Assembly: GCF_000423565.1 (NCBI RefSeq)
Contig: NZ_KE384036.1
Location: 310,001 to 374,000 of the forward strand
Length of the DNA stretch: 64,000 bases
From: Runella zeae DSM 19591
Lineage (GTDB): Bacteria > Bacteroidota > Bacteroidia > Cytophagales > Spirosomataceae
Direction of reading: 5' to 3'
Shown here: positions 9,527 to 17,477 of the stretch, one piece after another
Position numbering within the stretch: the stretch's first letter is position 1
Layout of the letters: every line of letters starts with the position of its first letter
Made by a program: the position numbers and the translations under genes
Notes under the pieces: generated by a model
Databases searched by the model: none
What the model was told of the DNA's origin: nothing
What the model saw: the letters and a program-made list of their open reading frames with translations, nothing else

Positions 9527-10786
9527 ATGGAAAGAATTATCGCTACCTATTTTATAGAAACGCCATTTGACGTTGAAAAAGCGGCACAAGTGCTTGCTGG
9601 TGAACAATCCAGCGGTACTTTTGTGGCAATTCCGGGTGAAACTGAAGCTTTAAAAGAGCGTTTTGCCGCCAAAGTAGAATCCATAAATTTACTTGAGCCT
9701 GCCTATCATCCTTCCTTGCCCGGCGCAGAAGGTTATCCTGTATATCACCGTGCCGAACTCAAAATCTCTTGGTCTATCGAAAACTTTGGGTATAATCTGC
9801 CCGTTATGATTTCGACTTTGCAGGGCAATTTATACGAGTTGACCCAATTTACGGGGCTCAAACTCATGGATATTGACATTCCAAACTCTTTTGCTCAGCA
9901 TTTTGTAGGCCCGCGTTTTGGCATAGAAGGTTGTCGTAATCTTACTCATGTTTATAAGCGGCCTCTGATAGGTACCATTATCAAACCTAGCATTGGGCTT
10001 TCACCCGACGATACCGCCGCGCTTGTTAAAACACTAGCGGAGGCAGGTATTGATTTTATTAAGGATGATGAACTCCAATCTGCCTCGGCCAATTCTTCTT
10101 TCGAAGCCCGCGTAGATGCAGTTATGGAAGTCATCAATCGTCATGCCGATGCCACGGGCAAAAAAGTAATGTATGCTTTCAACCTTAGCAATGAAATAGA
10201 TAGTATGCTCCGCCGCTACGAATATTTGATAGAAGCAGGAGGGACTTGTGCTATGGTGAGCATCAATAGCGTAGGTTTGGCGGGTACCAAGAAAATCTGC
10301 GACCAAGGCGTATTGCCTATTCATGCCCACCGCAATGGTTGGGGAATGATGACCCGTCATCCGCTTTTGGGAATAGATTTTAGGGCTTATCAAAAGCTAT
10401 GGCGTTTGGTAGGGGTAGATCAGCTCCATGTCAATGGTATCCAAAACAAATTTTGGGAAAGCGATGACTCCGTAGTACGCTCTATAGAAGCTTGTCGTCA
10501 GCCTATGCTTGGTGGCTATGAAGTACTACCCGTGGTATCGTCGGGACAGTGGGGCGGGCAAGCTCCCGAAACTTACCGCCGCACCCAAACTGTGGATTTG
10601 CTATACATGGCTGGCGGCGGTATCATGGCGCATCCTGACGGCCCCAAAGGAGGAGTGATTGCCCTTAATCAAGCGTGGGAAGGAGCGGTCAAGGGTTTAT
10701 CAATACAACAAACTGCTGCACTTTATCCTGAGTTTGCTAAGTCTGTTGCCAAATTTGGAAAGTCACTTTCGTTTATGTCAAATTGA
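9527..10786 (+). CDS. RuBisCO-like protein (form IV), OiaX/OiaT-type candidate
   Basis: A 419-residue member of the RuBisCO large-chain fold. Equivalents of the catalytic residues are visible: N101 (N123 in spinach RuBisCO), K153 in GTIIKP (K175), the carbamylated lysine and metal ligands in IKDDE as K179/D181/E182 (K201/D203/E204), H268 in HAHR (H294), H301 and K308 (H327, loop-6 K334), the SSG phosphate motif near S338 and the AGGG loop at 362-365. K177 is replaced by S155, so it is not a carbon-fixing RuBisCO; no phosphoribulokinase is present. RuBisCO-like proteins beside DUF1537 kinases are known as OiaX (decarboxylase) or OiaT (transcarboxylase/hydrolase) acting on 3-oxo-isoapionate 4-phosphate. 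That function fits the next gene but is inferred. Confidence 0.93.
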   Translation: MERIIATYFIETPFDVEKAAQVLAGEQSSGTFVAIPGETEALKERFAAKVESINLLEPAYHPSLPGAEGYPVYHRAELKISWSIENFGYNLPVMISTLQGNLYELTQFTGLKLMDIDIPNSFAQHFVGPRFGIEGCRNLTHVYKRPLIGTIIKPSIGLSPDDTAALVKTLAEAGIDFIKDDELQSASANSSFEARVDAVMEVINRHADATGKKVMYAFNLSNEIDSMLRRYEYLIEAGGTCAMVSINSVGLAGTKKICDQGVLPIHAHRNGWGMMTRHPLLGIDFRAYQKLWRLVGVDQLHVNGIQNKFWESDDSVVRSIEACRQPMLGGYEVLPVVSSGQWGGQAPETYRRTQTVDLLYMAGGGIMAHPDGPKGGVIALNQAWEGAVKGLSIQQTAALYPEFAKSVAKFGKSLSFMSN

Positions 10787-10860
10787 TTTTAGCATTTGTC
10801 TAGTTTATCACCAACCCAACCCTCAAGCGAATCGCCTTGGTGATTTGTGTATTTTCTTAA

Positions 10861-12252
10861 ATGTCATTGACAAACAGCTCTTTATTATTGGCCTATTACG
10901 GAGATGATTTCACGGGCTCAACCGACGCCCTAGAATTCATGAGCCGCGCAGGAGCACGTACGGTGCTTTTTATCGAACCTCCTACGCTTTCTCAACTCGC
11001 CCAATACGAAGATTTACAGGCTATTGGAGTAGCGGGGCTATCGCGCTCGCTGTCGCCCCAAGCAATGGAGCTATACCTACGTCCCGCATTTGAAGCCCTA
11101 CAAAAACTTAATCCCCAACACATCCATTATAAGGTGTGTTCTACTTTCGATTCTTCGCCTACGATTGGCAGCATCGGAAAAGCTTTGGAAATAGGAGCCG
11201 AAGTGCTTGAAAGTGAATGGGTTCCAATTCTGGTTGCGGCACCTTCGTTGGGGCGTTATTGTACTTTCGGAAATCTTTTTGCCCGCATGGGTATTGGCAG
11301 CCAAGGCGTCATTCATCGCCTCGACCGCCATCCTTCTATGCGTGTTCATCCCGTGACTCCCGCTACCGAAAGTGATTTAAGGCTGCATTTAGCCCAACAA
11401 ACCACCCGAAAAACGGGCTTATTGGACATTCTTCAAATCGTCCAAGCAGATGCCGCTGAGCAGTTAGCTCAACTCATCGAACTAGGCTATGACAATGTAC
11501 TATTTGATGCTATTTATGACCAACACCTCCTGCGGATTGGGGAGTTGATAGACCAATTTCAAAAATCTAAAAATCAAGCGTTATTTTCAGTGGGTTCTTC
11601 GGGAATTGAAATGGCCTTGGGGAGTTATTGGCAAACAGAAGGTCTTTTAAACAAGCGCACCCACTGGGATGCTTTAGAGCCTGAGTCGGCAATTTTGGTG
11701 ATTTCGGGAAGCTGCTCTCCCGTCTCTGCCCAGCAAATTGCGTGGGCCGAACGCTACGGGTTTGTAAGTATTGGCTTAGATACTACAACTATTGCGGCGC
11801 ATCCCAACGACGATTCGGTTTTGAACACTACCATTGAGCAAGCGCTCACTTATGCCCAAGCAGGTCGGAGTATCATCATTCATTCGAGCAGTAGCAATCT
11901 CGACCCTCGTATCAAAGAAGCCAACGACATTTTTATACAACAAGGTTTTAGCCCTTCCCAAATTCAATCCCGTACAGGTCAGCTTTTTGGCAGGGCGCTG
12001 GGGATAGTAGCCAAAGAAATTCTGGCTTCCTCAGCCATTAAGCGTATCGTTGTAGCAGGAGGGGACACGTCTAGCTATGCTGCACGCGCTATGGAAATCG
12101 AAGCAGTAGAAATGATAGCGCCACTTACGCCCGGCGCACCTGTATGCGTAGCCCATGCGCCTCACTCTGCGTTGCATCAAAAACAAATCATTTTTAAAGG
12201 TGGTCAGGTAGGTCCTGAAAACTATTATGAATTGGTCAGGGGATTCAGTTAA
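10861..12252 (+). CDS. Four-carbon acid sugar kinase family protein (DUF1537), OiaK-type candidate
   Basis: This 463-residue protein has both DUF1537 domains: an N-terminal substrate-binding domain beginning YYGDDFTGSTD (about residues 12-22) and a C-terminal nucleotide-binding domain with SGSCSPVSAQQ (about 280) and VVAGGDTSSYAARA (about 398). The family phosphorylates sugar acids such as threonate, erythronate and 3-oxo-isoapionate with ATP. Its position after a RuBisCO-like gene matches the OiaK-OiaX pair of apionate catabolism, so the product could be 3-oxo-isoapionate 4-phosphate. No PdxA2-type dehydrogenase is nearby, which argues against the threonate/erythronate pathways. It lies 74 bp after the RuBisCO-like gene in the same operon. 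Confidence 0.93.
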   Translation: MSLTNSSLLLAYYGDDFTGSTDALEFMSRAGARTVLFIEPPTLSQLAQYEDLQAIGVAGLSRSLSPQAMELYLRPAFEALQKLNPQHIHYKVCSTFDSSPTIGSIGKALEIGAEVLESEWVPILVAAPSLGRYCTFGNLFARMGIGSQGVIHRLDRHPSMRVHPVTPATESDLRLHLAQQTTRKTGLLDILQIVQADAAEQLAQLIELGYDNVLFDAIYDQHLLRIGELIDQFQKSKNQALFSVGSSGIEMALGSYWQTEGLLNKRTHWDALEPESAILVISGSCSPVSAQQIAWAERYGFVSIGLDTTTIAAHPNDDSVLNTTIEQALTYAQAGRSIIIHSSSSNLDPRIKEANDIFIQQGFSPSQIQSRTGQLFGRALGIVAKEILASSAIKRIVVAGGDTSSYAARAMEIEAVEMIAPLTPGAPVCVAHAPHSALHQKQIIFKGGQVGPENYYELVRGFS

Positions 12253-12279
12253 GCGTCACATAAACCTATTTTATTATTT

Positions 12280-12936
12280 ATGAAAAAAACACTTGGATTA
12301 GTTCATACATCGGCCACTTTAGTTCCTGTTTTTCAGCAACTTTGCGCACAATACCTACCTCACATCAATGTCTTCAATATTGTGGATGATAGTCTTATCA
12401 AACAAGTCATCACGCGAGGAGAATTACAGCCCGATACGGCACGTCGCGTGGTCAATTACGCAAATTCGGCTGAAAGTGCGGGTGCCGATTTCATTATGTT
12501 TACTTGCTCCTCCATTGGCGCGGCCGTCGAAACTGCCGCTACCTTGACCCAAGTTCCAGTGCTCCGCGTAGACCAACCGATGGCTGACAAAGCCGTATCG
12601 ATGGGTAAAAAAATAGGCGTAATTGCAACCCTTCCTACCACCCTTGCGCCTACTTCTGATTTAGTAAAACGCCGCGCGGCTGTGGCTGGTAAATCTATTG
12701 AAATTAAATCAGTTTTGTGCGAAGGGGCCTTTGACGCACTCATGGGCGGCAACCCTGCCCTACACGACCAAATGGTCGCTGCGGCACTGAAAGAATTGAG
12801 TCATGAAGTGGATGTAATTGTACTAGCGCAAGCCTCAATGGCACGCGTGGTTGATACCCTCTCAGACACAGAAAAGAAAGTGCCTATTTTGGCAAGCCCC
12901 CCCATTGCGATGGAATATCTAGCGACTTTGTTATGA
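12280..12936 (+). CDS. Asp/Glu/hydantoin racemase-fold protein lacking the second catalytic cysteine
   Basis: A 218-residue protein of the Asp/Glu racemase superfamily. The first active-site cysteine is present in MFTCSSIG (C76). Where classical racemases carry the second cysteine, this protein has VLAQASM (about 181-187) and no Cys. C147 in LCEGAF lies elsewhere. One-base racemase chemistry is therefore unlikely; related folds catalyse decarboxylation, isomerisation or lyase reactions. Its stop overlaps the transporter start by 4 bases (ATGA), and it lies 27 bp after the sugar-acid kinase, so it belongs to the same pathway. The reaction is unknown. Confidence 0.8.
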   Translation: MKKTLGLVHTSATLVPVFQQLCAQYLPHINVFNIVDDSLIKQVITRGELQPDTARRVVNYANSAESAGADFIMFTCSSIGAAVETAATLTQVPVLRVDQPMADKAVSMGKKIGVIATLPTTLAPTSDLVKRRAAVAGKSIEIKSVLCEGAFDALMGGNPALHDQMVAAALKELSHEVDVIVLAQASMARVVDTLSDTEKKVPILASPPIAMEYLATLL

Positions 12937-14234
12937 AACAATTATCAAAAATAGCCCTATACGGTAGCGCTGTAGCTTTGGCAGTACTTTTATGGGGGAT
13001 TTTTACTTCTACGCCTTCTTTATGGCAGCCTTCAGCCCTGGGGCTAGCGGTGTGTATTGCGTTGGGATTGGGGGCAATCCCTGCTCTCAAAGGCTATCAA
13101 TATACCGCATGGATTATGGCGGCGGTAGTGGCTGGAATGATTTATCCAGCGGCTTTTACCAAATGGGGAGACTTTGATTTACGCAACAAATGGCTCATTC
13201 TCATCATCATACAAACGGTGATGTTTGGGATGGGTATCCACATGAGTGTACGCGATTTTTCGAGCTTGGCTATTACCGGCAAAGGGGTCGTGATTGGGCT
13301 TTTATGCCATTTTTCGGTCATGCCTTTGATGGGTTTGCTTCTTACCAAAGTCTTTGATTTTGAACCAGAAATCGCTGCGGGTATCATTCTCATTGGTTCA
13401 TGTTCGAGCGGATTGGCTTCCAATGTGATGGTCTATTTGGCCAAAGCGAATTTGGTATTGTCTGTAATCGTAACAGCAATGGCTACGCTAGTAGCTCCTT
13501 TTCTTACACCTCTGCTCATGAAATTGCTGGCCGGAACACTGATTGAAGTTCATTTTGTGGATATGATGATGGAAATCATCAAGATAATCATTGTCCCTAT
13601 CGGGGCAGCCTTGTTATACGATTTTCTTACCACGGCCACCCGTCCCCAATGGTACAAGGTAACACGCGTTGCTTTTATTGCTGCGCTTTGGCTTTTGGCG
13701 CTGCCCGTCGGAATGTGGGATTTTTTCAAAGCCCATATTACTTCGCAAGCAGCACTACAGTCACTCGAAATTTTAGGATTTTTTGCGGGGGCATTTCTGG
13801 TCGGTATGGGCTATTATTTTCTTAGCCGTCGTTTTTCCAAGTTAGATGATTTGATGCCCTATTTTTCGATGTTTGGTATTATTTATTTTACTACCGTTAC
13901 TACAGCCGCTGGCCGCGAAAACCTCCTAAAAGTAGGCTTTTTGCTCTTTATTTGTTCGGTGATTCACAATGCCGCAGGTTATTTTTTTGGTTACTGGCTG
14001 AGTCGTTTATTTGGATTGGATGTTAATTCTTCACGCACTGTTGCTTTTGAAGTAGGACTTCAAAACGGCGGTATGGCATCAGGATTGGCCGGAAGTATGG
14101 GCAAACTCGGTACGGTAGGACTACCTGCCACGGTTTTTAGCCCTTGGATGAATATTTCGGGTTCTATTTTGGCCAATTATTGGCGCCGCCATCCCGTAGA
14201 AGAAGTCAAAGACACTAACACATTTTCAAATTAA
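12933..14234 (+). CDS. Bile acid:sodium symporter (BASS) family transporter
   Basis: A 433-residue inner-membrane protein with about ten hydrophobic segments and an N-terminal two-helix extension. Family hallmarks include ILIGSCSSGLASNVMVYLAK and the EVGLQNGGMASGLAG motif near residue 373, which corresponds to the substrate/sodium site of ASBT-type transporters. Members carry organic acids such as bile acids, pyruvate and pantoate. Here, coupled by ATGA overlap to the racemase-fold gene and next to a sugar-acid kinase, it is the probable inner-membrane importer for the acid degraded by this operon. Substrate is inferred from context only. Confidence 0.9.
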   Translation: MKQLSKIALYGSAVALAVLLWGIFTSTPSLWQPSALGLAVCIALGLGAIPALKGYQYTAWIMAAVVAGMIYPAAFTKWGDFDLRNKWLILIIIQTVMFGMGIHMSVRDFSSLAITGKGVVIGLLCHFSVMPLMGLLLTKVFDFEPEIAAGIILIGSCSSGLASNVMVYLAKANLVLSVIVTAMATLVAPFLTPLLMKLLAGTLIEVHFVDMMMEIIKIIIVPIGAALLYDFLTTATRPQWYKVTRVAFIAALWLLALPVGMWDFFKAHITSQAALQSLEILGFFAGAFLVGMGYYFLSRRFSKLDDLMPYFSMFGIIYFTTVTTAAGRENLLKVGFLLFICSVIHNAAGYFFGYWLSRLFGLDVNSSRTVAFEVGLQNGGMASGLAGSMGKLGTVGLPATVFSPWMNISGSILANYWRRHPVEEVKDTNTFSN

Positions 14235-14246
14235 CACATTACATTC

Positions 14247-15380
14247 ATGTTTTATCGTAAGGTTTTATTTCTGGTATTCATCATTTGTACGGGCAAAGTG
14301 TGGTCGCAAAACCCTACCGTTTCTCCCCAAAAAATGCAAGAAGTGTATGATGAAATAAAAACCCCGCATAAATACGGCTTGGTAATGATTCCCTCGGACA
14401 ATTCAAAAAAGCTAGATTGCCCCACCGTATTTCGTAAAAACAAACAGTGGTTCATGACTTATTTGGTGTTTGATGGGCGAGGTTATGAAACCTGGCTTGC
14501 CAAAAGTAAAAACCTGCTTGATTGGGAAATACTCGGCAAAATCATGTCTTTTTCGGCTGATACTTTACAATGGGACAGCAACCAAAAAGCGGGTTATGTA
14601 GCCCTTCAAAACACCAAATGGGGAGGAAAGTACAATCTCTTAAAATACCAAGGCAAGTATTGGATGCCGTATTGTGGTGGCAATAGCCGAGGCTATGAGG
14701 CAGGCAAACTCTCCGTTGGAATGGCTTACAGCGACCAAAACCCAACCAAATTGGTAGAATGGCAACGATTTCCTAAGGCAGTGCTATCGCCCAACGACAC
14801 CGATGTAAGGTGGTGGGAAAACAAAAAACAATACAAAAGCACGGTAGTCTGGGATAAGAAAAAAACGACGGGTTATCCTTTTGTAATGTACTACAATGCC
14901 AACGGCGATAGCAGCAATAATAACCCCAAATATCGGGAAATTGAGCGCATCGGGATGGCTGTTTCTAACGATATGAAAACTTGGAAACGTTTCAAATCAG
15001 AGGCCGTTTTGGATCACTATTCGGGCATCACGGGTGATGGAGTTCTGCAAAAAATGGGAGACTTATGGGTGATGTTTTATTTTGGGGCATTCTGGAATGA
15101 GCGCAAAGACGCTTACAATCGTTTTGCTTGTTCGTATGACATGGTCAACTGGACTGATTGGAACGGCCCCGACCTTATCAACCCTTCCGAGCCTTATGAT
15201 AATATGTATGCTCATAAATCGTACGTAATCAAACACAAAGGAGTGGTTTATCATTTTTATTGTGCGGTCAATAAAGACGACCAACGAGGCATAGCCGTTG
15301 CTACTTCCAAAGAAATAGGAAAAAGTACCCTCACTTTTGTACCGCCACCACCCAAGAAAACCAAACAGACCTCCAAATAG
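14247..15380 (+). CDS. Secreted GH43-like five-bladed beta-propeller protein
   Basis: A 377-residue protein with an N-terminal signal peptide (MFYRKVLFLVFIICTGKVWS, cleaved before Q). The body shows repeats typical of five-bladed glycosidase propellers: DCPTVFRKNKQWFMTYLVFD, LAKSKNLLDWE, MAVSNDMKTWKRF, ITGDGVLQKMGDLWVMFYFG and SYDMVNWTDW. An aspartate in the DCPTVF blade and acidic residues in later blades could be catalytic, but I cannot assign a GH family; GH43, GH117 and GH137 share this fold. It begins 12 bp after the symporter and precedes a GH127 gene, suggesting periplasmic release of a sugar from the imported oligosaccharide. Confidence 0.8.
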   Translation: MFYRKVLFLVFIICTGKVWSQNPTVSPQKMQEVYDEIKTPHKYGLVMIPSDNSKKLDCPTVFRKNKQWFMTYLVFDGRGYETWLAKSKNLLDWEILGKIMSFSADTLQWDSNQKAGYVALQNTKWGGKYNLLKYQGKYWMPYCGGNSRGYEAGKLSVGMAYSDQNPTKLVEWQRFPKAVLSPNDTDVRWWENKKQYKSTVVWDKKKTTGYPFVMYYNANGDSSNNNPKYREIERIGMAVSNDMKTWKRFKSEAVLDHYSGITGDGVLQKMGDLWVMFYFGAFWNERKDAYNRFACSYDMVNWTDWNGPDLINPSEPYDNMYAHKSYVIKHKGVVYHFYCAVNKDDQRGIAVATSKEIGKSTLTFVPPPPKKTKQTSK

Positions 15381-15453
15381 ACATTTGTACTTTTATTCAT
15401 CTGATTATCAAAAACTTAAATAGGCTATACCCCACCCATAAAATAAAATTAAC

Positions 15454-17472
15454 ATGACAAAAAACGCTTTTATCATTCCTCTTTTGTTCGTTTTTACGCT
15501 TTTCGTAGAAGCGCAAAACAAGGGTTTGGTCAATACAAGTCAAAGCCCTTACGCCAAACTTTACACTCCCAATCTCGCCGATGTACGTTGGACGGGAGGC
15601 TTCTGGGCCGACCGTTTTCGGGTTTGTAAAGAAACCATGGTTCCCCAACTTTGGAAAACTTACACCGACCCCAATATCAGTCATTCGTTTAGAAATTTTG
15701 AAATTGCTGCTGGCCTCGAACAAGGCAATTTTAAAGGGCCTTCTTTTCACGATGGCGATTTTTATAAAACCTTTGAAGCCGTGGCAAGCTTATATGCCAC
15801 CACCAAAGACCCCGAACTCGACGCTATCATGGACAAAGCCATCGAAGTAATGGCCAAAGCCCAACGCGAAGATGGCTACGTTTATACCAAAGCTATCATC
15901 GAACAAAAGAAATCGGGACAAGCAAAGATGTTTGACGACAAACTGAGTTTTGAGGCTTATAATTTTGGACATTTGATGACCGCCGCTTGTGTGCATCATC
16001 GTGCTACGGGCAAAACATCGCTGCTCAACGTGGCAAAAAAAGCCGCTGATTTTCTCATTGGGTTTTACAAAATTGCTACGCCTGAGCAAGCTCGCAACGC
16101 CATATGCCCCTCCCACTACATGGGTTTGACCGAGCTGTATCGCACTACCAACGAAAAACGCTACCTTGATTTGGTGAAGTACCTTGTCAATATCAAAGGT
16201 ACGACCGAAGGCACCGACGACAACCAAGACCGTATTCCATTTCGTCAGCAAACAGTGGCGATGGGCCATGCCGTACGTGCTACCTACCTTTATGCAGGGG
16301 TGGCTGATGTATATGCCGAAACAGGCGAAGACTCCCTCATGCGCTCGCTCAATCTGATTTGGGACAATCTCACCCAGCGCAAAATGTACGTCACAGGGGC
16401 TTGTGGTGCCCTTTTTGACGGAGTTTCGCCTTATGGAACTTCTTACAAGCCCAACGACGTCCAGAAAACCCACCAAGCTTTTGGGCGCGATTATCAACTG
16501 CCCAACGTCAGTGCTCACAACGAAACCTGTGCCAACATCGGCAATGTACTTTTCAATTGGCGGATGTTTGCGCTTACAGGCGATGCTCGCTATACTGATG
16601 TTGTAGAATTGGCTTTGTACAATAGTGTACTGTCGGGAATCAGTTTGTCGGGAGATAAATTTTTTTATACCAATCCCCTCGCCGCGTCCAACGATTTCCC
16701 CTATCAACTCCGCTGGATGGGTGGGCGGATTCCTTATATCCGAATCTCCAACTGCTGCCCCCCAAATACCGTCCGTACAATCACCGAAGTAAGCGACTAT
16801 GCTTATAGCCTCAGCGATAATGCCGTCTGGTGTAATCTCTTTGGGAGCAGTCAGTTACAAACAACCCTCAAAAATGGGCAAGCTGTAAGCCTGCAACAAG
16901 AAAGCAACTACCCTTGGGATGGTAATGTAAAAATTACGGTAGAACAACTGCCAGCCGACGATTTTTCGCTCCGGCTTCGCCTGCCAAGTTGGTGCTCAGA
17001 AGCCAAGCTATTTATCAATGGCAAGTCCACGCCTTATACCACCGACAAAGGCTATGTCAATATCAATCGTAAATGGAAAAAAGGCGATATCATCACTTGG
17101 AATATGGCTATGCCTACCGAGCTATTGGAATCGAATCCGCTTGTGGAAGAAACCCGCAACCAAGTGGCCGTCAAACGAGGCCCGATGGTCTATTGTTTAG
17201 AATCAAACGATATGCCTTCAGGAGCCCGTGTTTTTGACGTAGCGATTCCAAGTACCGCTACCTTCAAACCCACCCCCACTACTTTAGACAATGCGCCTAT
17301 CACCGCTTTAGAAACCACGGGAGTGCGTATCAATGACCAGCAATGGGACAAAACGCTGTATCGTCCTGTTTCTAAACAAAAGAAAACCGTTCCTCTTAAA
17401 CTCATCCCTTACTATGCTTGGAGCAATCGAGGCCCGTCTGAAATGACAATTTGGGTACCGATAGTACGGTGA
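15454..17472 (+). CDS. GH127-family glycoside hydrolase (DUF1680, beta-L-arabinofuranosidase type)
   Basis: A 672-residue secreted protein with signal peptide (about 20 residues, ending VEAQ). It is an (alpha/alpha)6-barrel GH127 enzyme. The zinc/cysteine catalytic centre of HypBA1 (E338, C340, C417, C418) is present as E357 and C359 in NETCANIG and C434/C435 in SNCCPPNTVR. The known reference activity is beta-L-arabinofuranosidase; another GH127, BT1003, removes aceric acid from rhamnogalacturonan II. It ends the rightward operon. Its stop is only 5 bp from the end of the convergent acylase gene, with no hairpin between. Confidence 0.92.
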   Translation: MTKNAFIIPLLFVFTLFVEAQNKGLVNTSQSPYAKLYTPNLADVRWTGGFWADRFRVCKETMVPQLWKTYTDPNISHSFRNFEIAAGLEQGNFKGPSFHDGDFYKTFEAVASLYATTKDPELDAIMDKAIEVMAKAQREDGYVYTKAIIEQKKSGQAKMFDDKLSFEAYNFGHLMTAACVHHRATGKTSLLNVAKKAADFLIGFYKIATPEQARNAICPSHYMGLTELYRTTNEKRYLDLVKYLVNIKGTTEGTDDNQDRIPFRQQTVAMGHAVRATYLYAGVADVYAETGEDSLMRSLNLIWDNLTQRKMYVTGACGALFDGVSPYGTSYKPNDVQKTHQAFGRDYQLPNVSAHNETCANIGNVLFNWRMFALTGDARYTDVVELALYNSVLSGISLSGDKFFYTNPLAASNDFPYQLRWMGGRIPYIRISNCCPPNTVRTITEVSDYAYSLSDNAVWCNLFGSSQLQTTLKNGQAVSLQQESNYPWDGNVKITVEQLPADDFSLRLRLPSWCSEAKLFINGKSTPYTTDKGYVNINRKWKKGDIITWNMAMPTELLESNPLVEETRNQVAVKRGPMVYCLESNDMPSGARVFDVAIPSTATFKPTPTTLDNAPITALETTGVRINDQQWDKTLYRPVSKQKKTVPLKLIPYYAWSNRGPSEMTIWVPIVR

Positions 17473-17477
17473 GGGCA

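Noticed and set aside
9527-10786. Carbon-fixing RuBisCO
   Set aside because: K177 is replaced by Ser, the protein is short, there is no small subunit or phosphoribulokinase, and the neighbours are sugar-acid genes.
15790-16707. 305-codon open frame on the minus strand
   Set aside because: It lies entirely antisense within the GH127 gene and has no recognisable features; the plus-strand protein has all catalytic residues.
1-17472. Sulfoquinovose sulfo-transketolase pathway
   Set aside because: That pathway also uses a split transketolase, but no sulfoquinovosidase, sulfolactaldehyde enzymes or sulfonate exporter are seen; the RuBisCO-like/DUF1537 pair points elsewhere.
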